Positions 1 to 8,017 of a stretch of 62,789 nucleotides of DNA are shown one piece after another. The translations under genes and the position numbers were made by a program. Positions within the stretch are counted from its first letter, which is position 1, and every line of letters begins with the position of its first letter. The notes beneath the pieces are model-generated. The model was not told the DNA's origin and searched no databases. It saw only the letters and a program-made list of their open reading frames with translations. Source of the DNA: Nitrospinaceae bacterium (GTDB lineage Bacteria; Nitrospinota; Nitrospinia; Nitrospinales; Nitrospinaceae); NCBI GenBank assembly GCA_029261395.1, contig JAJDBJ010000061.1, forward strand, positions 1 through 62,789, read 5' to 3'.

Positions 1-89
1 GAAAAAGCTTCCCTCACCATCCCCTTCCAAACAGAATAGAGTACGCTTAAACCGATGACGACAAATGCAAAGATATCGAAGGAAATCAT
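1..89 (-). CDS. cvpA: CvpA family membrane protein, N-terminal fragment
   Basis: Reading the minus strand from the ATG at 89 gives 29 residues that run off the left edge: MISFDIFAFVVIGLSVLYSV followed by WKGMVREAF. A short acidic/aromatic start, one hydrophobic helix and a WKGxVRE turn are what the first helix of CvpA (colicin V production) proteins looks like. The start lies one base beyond the lytic transglycosylase stop, and AGGAA about seven bases upstream serves as ribosome binding site, so the two are probably cotranscribed. Only the first helix is visible, so the family call is tentative. Confidence 0.6.
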   Translation of the reverse strand, partial: MISFDIFAFVVIGLSVLYSVWKGMVREAF

Positions 90-90
90 T

Positions 91-2511
91 TTAATTGTTC
101 CTGACGGTCAATATGCTCTGAAAATCATGAATCCCACCCTCGCCATACAGGGTTTTGTAAATCACATAATTTCTCAGTACTTTTTTAACGTAGTTTCGGG
201 TTTCCTTGTAAGGAATACTTTCCATGAATTCCAGTGGTTTTAAATGAGAACGAATCTCCATCCACTGTTTGACTTTACCCGGGCCGGCATTGTAAGAAGC
301 CAGTGCAAATATAATATTATCCTCAAAATCATTCAACAATCCACTCAGATATTTTACACCCAATTGAATGTTAACATCAGGTTTTTTCAGGTCATTTTGA
401 TCCGGAAGCTTTGTTCCCATGGAACGCGCAACCCGCGTGGCTGTGGTGGGGAGAAGTTGCATCAACCCGATGGCACGGGCAGAGGAAACCACTCTTTTAT
501 TGAATGCACTTTCCTGACGCATCAACCCCAGCACCAAATAGGGACTCAATTGGTATTGAGAGCTTTCCTGTATGGCTTTTTTAATATACGGCTTGGGGAA
601 AAGCATTTCCACGAGGGACGGAGAAATGGAATCATGGTGATTCTTTCTGGAAATTCCCCAGGACAAGCTGATGGCTCTCTGATATCCGCCGGCCTTTTTG
701 AACAATTGCGCCAGGTAATATGAAAACTCCTGATTCCCCTTCTTTTGGGAGATCAACGAGAGTTCCTTCATGCCCATTTCCAGAAACCCAATAGAGATCA
801 ATTTTTCCGCCCGGTTAATCCGCTTTCGGTTGACGTCTCCCAATCCCCATTTACGCGAAGAGGATTTCTGAATGGACCGGGGCTCCAGAAAATTCAGAGG
901 CTGCATGGACATTTCAATTCTTGCGACCATAGCATAAAAGTCCATGGGGAATTCTTCAACCAACCGTTTGAGCACTTCGACCCTCGATTCATGATGATCC
1001 AACTGGCGTTCCGTTTCCGCCAACCAGAACATCGCGGCCGGACGAAAGTCATCCGGTTCCTGAAACCCATTATCCAGATTCCTGAACTTTTTAGGATCGG
1101 CGTAATTCAATAAATCATTAAATCCCACTCGAGCTTCCTCCAACTGGCCATGTTGCCGGTGTAGCCAGGGAATTTTGAATTGGGCGGAAGGTGTGAAATA
1201 ACCCCAATTATATTTATCCAGAAGTTTCTCGTAATATTCGATGGCCTTCAGGTATCGTAGGTTGTCCTCTTCGATCCGTCCCATAAAATATAGAGCTTTA
1301 TGACAAGCCAGGGTTTCGGTGGGATGATTGTCGAGAATCTTTTGATAAACCAACTGGGCGGTCTCGGGAATTCCACTCTCCCATAGACGGCTGGCCAGTT
1401 TACTCAAATGACGAACAGGATATAGATTCACCAATCGGTCCATCCCCTCATTCCATTGCTCTCTCCGAACCTTTTTCAAAATCGAATTATTGATGTGATT
1501 AAAAACTCCCCTGATATTTTCATCTCCAGGAAATTCTTTCAGTACTTTTTCACCATGCTCCACAATTTTAGGGAAATCATCGCTATTCAAAGCACGATAC
1601 AGTTTGGCGAAGACAGCATCGTTAGGGTTGGGCCATTGCGGAGGTTTTCGCGCCACCGATTTCATCGGCTCATGATCTCCGTTGCCATTTAACAGTTGTA
1701 TCAGTTGACTGGCGCTATCATTGATTTCTCCCAAAGCTTCCATATTTTTATCAAGAAAATCACGGGCCGCTTTTCTGGTTATTCTTGAAGGATAATTATT
1801 CAAAATATAAATATGAATATCCGCCGCTTCGCTCAGATCTTCTCCAGCTTCATAAGTTTGGGCCAAGGCCGTATAAATTTTTGAATGCGCTTCCTTATGG
1901 TTCGGATATTCACGCATCAGAGCCTTGTTGTAACTATTCCAGGCGGCAGGATAATCCTCTTTTTTGAAATACACGTCTCCCAGTTGAGTTTCAATTTGCG
2001 CCAGGATCTGAGGAACATCTTCATGGAAGGGACTTGAGGGAAAGCTTTCAAACAGGATCGTTTGATTTTTAGTGGCTTCTTTCAGATATTCGATCGCCTG
2101 ATCAAAGTCCTTTTCCTGAACGCTCTCTTCCGCCAAAGCGCGCAATGCGACGGTTAGAAAATAAGTTCTGAAATCCTCTAAAATAAAATCCTCATTTTTT
2201 TCTACATTTAAAATCTCAAACGATTTTTTATAGTTTTCTTGAAGCAGATAAATATAGGAAATGCCCAGCTGGATTAGATTATTTTGGGTTGAGGATTCCG
2301 CTCGATCGCGGGCATCCATAAATTTTTGCAAAACAACTTCCATCTCGTCGGGGCTGAGGTTTTTTAGGCTGGGAACCTCTTCTTTAAACAAAAAGTCGGA
2401 GGGAAAGGTCTTTCCGGTTCCAAACGTATCCAAATGGTCGGCAAGAGCGGGTAAGGGACACATCCCGAAAAGCATCAACAGAATAAAAAACGCTCGTTTA
2501 ATAATTTTCAT
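91..2511 (-). CDS. slt: Soluble-type lytic murein transglycosylase with TPR-like helical repeats
   Basis: 806 residues. A signal peptide (about 1-24, ending PALA) directs it to the periplasm, where it should cleave peptidoglycan glycan strands to leave 1,6-anhydro ends. Residues about 40-620 are helical TPR-like repeats forming the superhelical part seen in Slt70-type enzymes. The catalytic SLT domain occupies about 642-780, with the catalytic Glu near 667 in RQESAFN, then AIGLMQLLPTTA and the ASYNAGPGKVKQW signature. All signature residues are present, so it should be active. The cvpA-like gene follows immediately on the same strand. Length is somewhat greater than E. coli Slt70 because the repeat region is longer. 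Confidence 0.93.
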   Translation of the reverse strand: MKIIKRAFFILLMLFGMCPLPALADHLDTFGTGKTFPSDFLFKEEVPSLKNLSPDEMEVVLQKFMDARDRAESSTQNNLIQLGISYIYLLQENYKKSFEILNVEKNEDFILEDFRTYFLTVALRALAEESVQEKDFDQAIEYLKEATKNQTILFESFPSSPFHEDVPQILAQIETQLGDVYFKKEDYPAAWNSYNKALMREYPNHKEAHSKIYTALAQTYEAGEDLSEAADIHIYILNNYPSRITRKAARDFLDKNMEALGEINDSASQLIQLLNGNGDHEPMKSVARKPPQWPNPNDAVFAKLYRALNSDDFPKIVEHGEKVLKEFPGDENIRGVFNHINNSILKKVRREQWNEGMDRLVNLYPVRHLSKLASRLWESGIPETAQLVYQKILDNHPTETLACHKALYFMGRIEEDNLRYLKAIEYYEKLLDKYNWGYFTPSAQFKIPWLHRQHGQLEEARVGFNDLLNYADPKKFRNLDNGFQEPDDFRPAAMFWLAETERQLDHHESRVEVLKRLVEEFPMDFYAMVARIEMSMQPLNFLEPRSIQKSSSRKWGLGDVNRKRINRAEKLISIGFLEMGMKELSLISQKKGNQEFSYYLAQLFKKAGGYQRAISLSWGISRKNHHDSISPSLVEMLFPKPYIKKAIQESSQYQLSPYLVLGLMRQESAFNKRVVSSARAIGLMQLLPTTATRVARSMGTKLPDQNDLKKPDVNIQLGVKYLSGLLNDFEDNIIFALASYNAGPGKVKQWMEIRSHLKPLEFMESIPYKETRNYVKKVLRNYVIYKTLYGEGGIHDFQSILTVRNN

Positions 2512-2673
2512 TAAGGTGTCTTGATACAGGACTATCGAGTGATAACTCCAACCGGTTGTGCTTACGACTCCAGCAAAGCTCGAAAAAAAGATTAAATAAG
2601 AGGGATTCTGGAAGCCATCTCCAGTTCATTAGTATCAGGCAATCGGACTCGATTCTCAAGTACTTTGGGAGGA

Positions 2674-3180
2674 TTAACCTATTGATTTTAAATAGCTAGC
2701 AAAAAATAGATGGAATGTGGAGGTGAATTGGCCGGGATTGTTGCGAACCGACTCTTTTAGAACGGATATCGGCCAAAACCGGCCCTCACTGATCTCAAGA
2801 AGGTTGATGGTGATTTTCTGGTCGGTCGTGCAGAAATAGGTTTCGACATGCTCCCAATGGGTTTCCCGACTAGCGGGGAACTTCATATAAAACTGCAATT
2901 CCCCGGAAATCCCTAGCTCTTCCAAGAGTTCCCTATGAGCGCTGGCCAGATACCCTTCGCCCGCGTTCAGATGCCCCGCCGCCGAGGAGTCCCAATAACC
3001 CGGATTATCATCCTTGGTCATGGCCCGTTTCTGAAGGAACAGCTCACCCCGGGAATTGAATACCCATATATGCACGGAACGGTGCAACAGACCCTTCGCA
3101 TGAACCTCGCCCCGAGTGGCCTGGCCAATGACCCGGTTCTCGGAATCCACCACATCAAACAATTCTGAGGAGTCGTCCAT
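2674..3180 (-). CDS. NUDIX hydrolase (Idi/YfcD-like)
   Basis: 168 residues with a perfect Nudix box at about 69-91 (G, five residues, E, seven residues, RELLEELGI). The N-terminal part (LFDVVDSENRVIGQATRGEVH, HRSVHIWVF, LFLQKRA) resembles the YfcD / isopentenyl-diphosphate isomerase branch, but isomerase activity cannot be concluded because the Idi catalytic Cys is not evident in the usual context. Expected role is hydrolysis of a nucleoside-diphosphate-linked substrate in the cytoplasm using Mg2+. It lies between slt and the HPr-domain gene on the same strand with short gaps, so a loose operon is possible. Confidence 0.85.
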   Translation of the reverse strand: MDDSSELFDVVDSENRVIGQATRGEVHAKGLLHRSVHIWVFNSRGELFLQKRAMTKDDNPGYWDSSAAGHLNAGEGYLASAHRELLEELGISGELQFYMKFPASRETHWEHVETYFCTTDQKITINLLEISEGRFWPISVLKESVRNNPGQFTSTFHLFFASYLKSIG

Positions 3181-3237
3181 ACACTAATACTCGAAAGGTA
3201 AATTAAAAGGCTGTGGGTATGAGGTGATAGAAACCCA

Positions 3238-4560
3238 TCAAGCGGTATCCCGCATCGATTTCAAGTAGCTGAGTTCACTGGGAATGTTTGTGTCTTCGCA
3301 ATAGTTGTGATCGGCCAGAATTTGCAGATCATCCAAAACGCGCTTGTCGCCTTCGAAGACTACCGTTTGATAACCCTTGTCCGCCACCGCACCGCCGGCC
3401 TGGAGCAGGCTCATTACCGACCGAGCATTGAATTTTTCATCATCCACAATAAGAAACGCGTCGACATCGTAGTTGCGCACAATCAGAGAAATGTAGGTCG
3501 AAGGACGGGCATGAAATCCCAACGGGGTGGGAATGGGTAATTCATAGCGGACGGTCTTGACAAAATTCTTCAACAATTCCTTGCCAAGACAGTTCCCTTC
3601 TCGAATATAAAAAATACAGCTTTTAAAGCAGAAATTCACTATTTGGCTCAACAACTCATCCTTGTTGACCAGCGTGGAAATAATACGCTTGCATTCTCCC
3701 TGACGGATCTCGTCCTCGTGCCGCTCATAAAAATGGGTCAGCCAGATGGTAGCTTCCAGCAAGTGAAGCGGCATGGCAATATATCCCCGAAATTTTTTGA
3801 GCTTCTCGTATCTTTCCTGAATGTAGGTTCCCTTGATATAGGTATCAAATTCGGACTGTACGCTATGCACCAAACTCATCACCATCCGGGCTTTCTTTTC
3901 ATCGATGATTTCGGGAACGATTCTTTTAAGGTCCCCTTTCTTCTGCTGAACCTGCGCATTCATCTCCTCCATCATGCCGGCCACATTACTCATTTTCTCA
4001 AACATATCAATGATACGTTCTTCATCTTCCTTGATCTGCTCGTCCTCGGCATTTTTGGGAAGTTGTTTATTCACTTCCACTTCTGAGAATTGGTTTGGAT
4101 CAACCGATTCCCTGGAATAATTCAGATTATTTTTTTCGCCGGCGCGAAGGCATTCTTGATACAAATTAAGAATAGACTGATTTAAGAAACCCAGCGCCAC
4201 TTGAGATTCTTTGTAGAATTTTTCTTTTTGCTCCTCTGAATCCCGCAGGTTATAAAAGGGATAACGGTCCACCAAATGCTTGAGAAAAAAACCTGCCTTG
4301 ACCAGGTTCCGTATCGAAGCCACGTATTCGGTAAAAAAAGACCAGGTCTTGTTTTGTCGGGCGCCGTGCTCATCGAGGAAGCTCTCCAGAAGATCCGCTT
4401 GCTGAATCAAATTGGAATAGCACTTACGGTTGACATCGCGCCTTTTATCGGGAAGTGATGCGAAACAATTGAAGGTTTTAAAAAATTGAGCTCCCGCCTC
4501 TTCCACCAAGGGAAGAAATTCTTCTTCGGAAATGATCTGGATGAGTGATTTAGGTTCCAA
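3238..4560 (-). CDS. Large protein with C-terminal HPr phosphocarrier domain
   Basis: 440 residues. Residues about 340-430 form an HPr fold: PLGFHARPS contains the phosphorylatable His (about residue 350), and ARSVMSL matches the region of the regulatory Ser46 of HPr. The preceding 340 residues are helical, charged and of no family I recognise, with a Glu/Lys-rich coiled-coil-like stretch near 165-215. HPr normally stands alone at about 88 residues or is fused to other PTS domains; no EI, EII or HPr kinase gene is present in this window. It is therefore more likely a regulatory protein using an HPr module than a sugar transporter component. The HPr call is firm, the overall function unknown. 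Confidence 0.8.
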   Translation of the reverse strand: MEPKSLIQIISEEEFLPLVEEAGAQFFKTFNCFASLPDKRRDVNRKCYSNLIQQADLLESFLDEHGARQNKTWSFFTEYVASIRNLVKAGFFLKHLVDRYPFYNLRDSEEQKEKFYKESQVALGFLNQSILNLYQECLRAGEKNNLNYSRESVDPNQFSEVEVNKQLPKNAEDEQIKEDEERIIDMFEKMSNVAGMMEEMNAQVQQKKGDLKRIVPEIIDEKKARMVMSLVHSVQSEFDTYIKGTYIQERYEKLKKFRGYIAMPLHLLEATIWLTHFYERHEDEIRQGECKRIISTLVNKDELLSQIVNFCFKSCIFYIREGNCLGKELLKNFVKTVRYELPIPTPLGFHARPSTYISLIVRNYDVDAFLIVDDEKFNARSVMSLLQAGGAVADKGYQTVVFEGDKRVLDDLQILADHNYCEDTNIPSELSYLKSMRDTA

Positions 4561-4607
4561 GGATGGCTTTCATTGATATCGGACCGATTCAGGCAGACCG
4601 AATAAGA

Positions 4608-5150
4608 TTAATTCATCGAAGTCCGGGCAACGAACGACTTGGGAAGATACTTCATCCAGCTTTCGACGTGTGAGGTAGGGCCTACGGGAACCACCAAACG
4701 GTGAAAACTAAAATTCGGCCGTTCCGGGTTTTTACTCAGTGGCATATTCGCCTCCCGGGCCGTCCGGCTACCCTTTTTCATATTACAAGGTTTGCAGGCC
4801 ACCACCACATTGGTCCAGCTGGTTTTCCCGCCACGGGATTTCGGAATGACGTGATCCACCGTCAGCGGATATTCCTGGTCCCCGCAATATTGGCAGGTAA
4901 AATTATCTCTTCTCAATATATTTTTCTTGCTGAAGGATACTCCCTTTCGTGCTTTGCGTTTAACCATATTGAGTACACGGATCACCGTAGGCACTTGTAA
5001 CGACATCGAGGGAGATCGTACCACATAGCCGTCGCACTCAATTTGTTCGGCGCGACCACTCAGTACCATCACAAGTCCCCGTTTGGCGCTACAAAACTGC
5101 AACGGCTCGTAGGAGTAATTGAGGATCAATATTTTTAAGGAATTCAACAT
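4608..5150 (-). CDS. HNH endonuclease family protein
   Basis: 180 residues. The HNH core is clear at about 83-130: CQYCG, then LTVDHVIPKSRGG and WTNVVVACKPCNMKKG, giving two CxxC zinc-binding pairs around the catalytic His of VDHVIP and the Asn of TNVV. The N-terminal segment (ILILNYSYEPLQFCSAKRG) is typical of the widespread chromosomal HNH family whose members sit outside phages and introns. Role is presumably DNA cleavage or repair, but no partner such as a methylase or restriction subunit is adjacent. It ends 47 bases before the next gene on the same strand. Confidence 0.85.
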   Translation of the reverse strand: MLNSLKILILNYSYEPLQFCSAKRGLVMVLSGRAEQIECDGYVVRSPSMSLQVPTVIRVLNMVKRKARKGVSFSKKNILRRDNFTCQYCGDQEYPLTVDHVIPKSRGGKTSWTNVVVACKPCNMKKGSRTAREANMPLSKNPERPNFSFHRLVVPVGPTSHVESWMKYLPKSFVARTSMN

Positions 5151-5286
5151 AGTCGCTTAATCCAAAAGGAAATTCGCATATCTATGAAAACCCAGGGTAA
5201 ATCTTGTTGATTCTACTCTTTAGCCACCTTACCGTCAATATCACGAGCTTCCCGGATATCCGCTCGATAAGGCATAAGCCTTTATT

Positions 5287-6714
5287 TTAAAAAAGGTTAC
5301 CTGCCCCAAGACGACACTGTGGATCCAGCTTTTTTTTGATTTCCCATAGTTCCTCAAGTGCTTGATTCCCGATCATTTTATGATAATATTCCTTTTTCAA
5401 CTTGCCGACGCCATGCTCGGCGGAAATCGTGCCCCCCCATTCTAAAATCTGATCCACCAAAGTGCTGTACGTTTCCCGCGCCAGGGACATTTGTTTCGCA
5501 TCCGGCAATAAATTGATGTGAAGATGGTTATCTCCAATGTGACCAAACATCACAAAGTCCAGACCGCTCCCCGTCAACTCATCCTGGTAGAACTGCATCA
5601 TCCGTCGGAAATGCCCATCGTCCACCGCCATATCCGTTCCCATCTTCACCCGTCCCAGCCGGGAGTTTTCTTCATTGATCATCAAAGGAAGCTGGTGACG
5701 GAAGTCTTGAAATTTTGCGATGTCCTTTGGGCCCTGCGCAAACCAGGAGTCTTCTAACAGAACTTTTTCTTTTTCCAAAAATTCATACCAGATTTCAAGG
5801 CAGAGATCATACTCCTGCTGACTGGCTACATCCTGCTCAAAGAAAAGAGCCACCTGAGCTTCCTCCGGAACGTTGCCAAATTTTTGCTTGAGACGCTGCA
5901 AAGATCTGCTGTCAAAATATTCTAGTGAGCACGGTGAAATTTCAGACGATTGGGATTTTCTTATTTTCTCCAGCAACTCCCAGCATGCTTCCTCTTGTTT
6001 CAAAAAAAGAATGCCGCTCAAAAAATCAAAAGGCGCTTGCAGGAGTTTCAGCGTGCACTCGGTAAAAACACACAAGGTTCCATCCGACCCGATAAACAGA
6101 TCCAGCCAGTCCATCCCCGGTCGAACAAAATAACCTGCGGCGTTTTTACACTCGGGGCTTTTAAAATTCACGGAAGGAAAATCGATGGCCGACCCATCAT
6201 CCAATTGCAAGGGCCGGTCTATTGTATTTCCCCGGCGGACTGAAGCGGTGCGTCCGTCCGACAACACAATATCCGCCTCAAGAACGAACTGGCGGGTGGT
6301 TCCGTATTTGTAACTGCGGGCACCGGAGGCATTGGTGGCCAGGGTGCCACCGATGGAAGCCAACCATTCGGTCGGATTGGGAGGATAAAACCAGCCGCTG
6401 TTTTTCAAATGGTCTTGCAGATCCTGTAAAGTCACCGCGGGGCCGACTCGAATGGTGCCATCTTTAACTGAGCCTAACGTTTTGAACCGTTCCATGGAAA
6501 CTATCACGCCACCTAAAGGAATGCGGGATGCGGTGAGCCCAGTACCGGCTCCCGCCAGTGTGACGGGAGTTTCATTTTCCTTCAAATAGGCGATCAACTC
6601 CTCGCGGGATTCAGGAATGATAACCTCGCTGGCCTGACCTTCGGAAAAGTTGGAGGCGTCCTTGAGATAAGGAGCAATCGTTTCAGGATCGGTTTTTTTA
6701 AACATGGATTTCAA
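5287..6714 (-). CDS. FAD-linked oxidase of the GlcD / D-lactate dehydrogenase family
   Basis: 475 residues. The N-terminal PCMH-type FAD-binding domain shows PVTLAGAGTGLTASRIPLGG, then GGTLATNASGARSYKYGTTR, which bind the FAD pyrophosphate. The C-terminal FAD-oxidase domain carries GHIGDNHLHINL and the hallmark AEHGVGKLKKEY. The protein should oxidise a 2-hydroxy acid such as glycolate, D-lactate or D-2-hydroxyglutarate; substrate cannot be read from sequence. The VOC-fold gene upstream ends nine bases before the start codon, so the two are probably co-translated. If that partner is a 2-oxoadipate-type dioxygenase producing D-2-hydroxyglutarate, this oxidase would be the logical next enzyme, which is an inference. 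Confidence 0.88.
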   Translation of the reverse strand: MKSMFKKTDPETIAPYLKDASNFSEGQASEVIIPESREELIAYLKENETPVTLAGAGTGLTASRIPLGGVIVSMERFKTLGSVKDGTIRVGPAVTLQDLQDHLKNSGWFYPPNPTEWLASIGGTLATNASGARSYKYGTTRQFVLEADIVLSDGRTASVRRGNTIDRPLQLDDGSAIDFPSVNFKSPECKNAAGYFVRPGMDWLDLFIGSDGTLCVFTECTLKLLQAPFDFLSGILFLKQEEACWELLEKIRKSQSSEISPCSLEYFDSRSLQRLKQKFGNVPEEAQVALFFEQDVASQQEYDLCLEIWYEFLEKEKVLLEDSWFAQGPKDIAKFQDFRHQLPLMINEENSRLGRVKMGTDMAVDDGHFRRMMQFYQDELTGSGLDFVMFGHIGDNHLHINLLPDAKQMSLARETYSTLVDQILEWGGTISAEHGVGKLKKEYYHKMIGNQALEELWEIKKKLDPQCRLGAGNLF

Positions 6715-6723
6715 TCCACTCTG

Positions 6724-7317
6724 TCATCGCCGGGTGGATTCCATTAAGCCATCGGCTTGTGGGGGAAGAAAACCCTCGTAGCCATGGTGACGTTCAATCA
6801 ACTCCAACACCGTGTAAACCTCACCAGCCTTCATTTCCGGCTCGGTAAACACCTGTCGCAAATCGGTACCCGGATCGCCGACCACCTGGCCCGCCACCTT
6901 AAACCCTCTTTTACCAACCGCCTCGATTGCCGCGTCGATCTCTTCAACGAGAATGGCGATATGATGGAAACATTGATCGCCATGAGCATTCACCCATTTG
7001 GGAATCAGGCTTTTACTGCCCCGCTCATCATCATACGCCTGGTCGATAAACAAGGCCGGGTATCCGGGTTTCCGGAATACTTTGGCCCACCAATGATCGA
7101 ATTCCAAAACTCCGATCTTTGCGTCGTACTGGAAACCGAGATCGATGAATTGCTTGGATCGGGCATCAACATTCAAGGTTCGAATCGTGCAGTGGTCGAC
7201 CAGAGGCATCCATCCTGCCCCACAGCGTGCCAGTTGACCTGCAAAATCGGCCGCCGCCCGGTTTCCTGCGAGAAATCTACCGAGATAGTCTTGCATCAAT
7301 CGGTCCAGAGCATCCAT
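6724..7317 (-). CDS. VOC superfamily metalloenzyme (DUF1338 / HglS-like)
   Basis: 197 residues. Possible metal ligands of a vicinal-oxygen-chelate fold are His in LVDHCTIRTLN, His in QCFHHIAILVEEID and Glu in VYTVLELIERH. The spacing of His, His and Glu and the DHCTIRT/FDHWWAKVF context recall the DUF1338 family, whose characterised member HglS converts 2-oxoadipate to D-2-hydroxyglutarate in lysine breakdown. It is shorter than HglS, so a different glyoxalase-like activity is possible. It is the middle gene of a tight three-gene operon (54-residue membrane protein, this gene, FAD oxidase). Its ribosome binding site overlaps the end of the upstream small gene. Confidence 0.7.
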   Translation of the reverse strand: MDALDRLMQDYLGRFLAGNRAAADFAGQLARCGAGWMPLVDHCTIRTLNVDARSKQFIDLGFQYDAKIGVLEFDHWWAKVFRKPGYPALFIDQAYDDERGSKSLIPKWVNAHGDQCFHHIAILVEEIDAAIEAVGKRGFKVAGQVVGDPGTDLRQVFTEPEMKAGEVYTVLELIERHHGYEGFLPPQADGLMESTRR

Positions 7318-7320
7318 AAC

Positions 7321-7485
7321 CTACTCACTGTCCTTGTTTGAAGGATTATCGGATTCATCCTTCCTCTCAGTCGTACCCGGTTTACCCGATGACGGCCCCC
7401 GATGAATAAACCCGGCATAACGAAACATCACAACCACCAGGCTGATCAAAGCCCCAATCACCACTACTATAATTATTAAGTCCAT
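7321..7485 (-). CDS. Small single-helix membrane protein
   Basis: 54 residues from the ATG at 7485, preceded by an AAGGATGG ribosome binding site. Residues 2-20 (DLIIIVVVIGALISLVVVM) form one transmembrane helix, followed by a hydrophilic tail rich in Gly, Ser, Asp and Lys. The stop is three bases from the VOC-gene start, so it heads that operon. No family is recognised. It might tether or simply accompany the downstream oxidoreductases; nothing in the sequence assigns a function. Confidence 0.7.
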   Translation of the reverse strand: MDLIIIVVVIGALISLVVVMFRYAGFIHRGPSSGKPGTTERKDESDNPSNKDSE

Positions 7486-7574
7486 AATCGTGCCATCCTT
7501 ATAATTTCAAGTGCCTTCAGTTTACCACTCACAACGAAAACCGCCAAGATATCTACATGACATAGCTTAATGTA

Positions 7575-7603
7575 TTGACAAAATGGATTTAAGGGCATAG
7601 ATT
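7575..7603 (+). promoter_or_regulatory. Sigma-70 promoter of the metal-efflux operon
   Basis: A consensus -35 (TTGACA, 7575-7580) is followed after 17 bases by TAGATT (7598-7603), a 4/6 match to the -10. It sits just upstream of the first gene of the efflux operon and in the divergent gap with the minus-strand operon. Confidence 0.65.
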
Positions 7604-7624
7604 TAGAGGGTGAGGTATTCCAAT

Positions 7625-7903
7625 ATGTCGAAAATGCTTTCGAGAAGATATAAGAGATTCGTTTGTGGCGTGGCATTCGTCCTGTTCTTTTGCCTGAGCC
7701 TGCAAGCCCCCCTTATGTCCTACGGTATGGACGGCATGAATTGCGCCACCAAGATCACTTGTGCCGCCTGCGGATGCGTCGTCAATTCTATTTCCTCCCC
7801 CTTATCGCTGTCTCCATTTTTTACCGAGCTGAATTCACAGGCGGAACTTCAGAGTCCCAAAGCTCTTCTCGTTCTGGAACCCCGGATCGAACCTCCCAGA
7901 TAG
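7625..7903 (+). CDS. Small Cys/Met-containing exported or membrane protein, first gene of the efflux operon
   Basis: 92 residues from the ATG at 7625, chosen over the GTG at 7610 because GAGGGTGAGG lies at the right distance. Residues about 12-35 form a hydrophobic signal or anchor helix (FVCGVAFVLFFCLSLQAPLM). Directly after it comes GMDGMNCATKITCAACGC, four Cys and two Met in a short span, which looks like a soft-metal site or disulfide-bonded loop. The rest is Ser/Pro-rich and unstructured. It may act as a periplasmic metal binder in the position that CusF holds in enterobacteria, but it has no CusF fold. No known family recognised. Confidence 0.65.
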   Translation: MSKMLSRRYKRFVCGVAFVLFFCLSLQAPLMSYGMDGMNCATKITCAACGCVVNSISSPLSLSPFFTELNSQAELQSPKALLVLEPRIEPPR

Positions 7904-7938
7904 TCTACACCCAGCCTTTGCAAGAAGCATAATCGCAT

Positions 7939-7954
7939 TAGCCTATTTAGGCTA
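7939..7954 (+). promoter_or_regulatory. Perfect palindrome / RNA hairpin ahead of the TolC-like gene
   Basis: TAGCCTATTTAGGCTA is a perfect 16-base inverted repeat in the 114-base gap between the small Cys-rich gene and the TolC-like gene. It could be an operator, an mRNA processing site or a weak attenuator; no T-run follows directly. Confidence 0.4.
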
Positions 7955-8017
7955 CTATTTATTCGCGTTCTCTTCCTGCACATCCCTGCATTTAATTTCA
8001 AGAAATTGGAGGCACCC

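Noticed and set aside
2512-2673. tRNA or other RNA gene in the gap ahead of slt
   Set aside because: No cloverleaf arms or TTC loop could be found on either strand.
4608-5150. HNH gene as part of a restriction or intron system
   Set aside because: No methylase, specificity gene or intron structure lies next to it.
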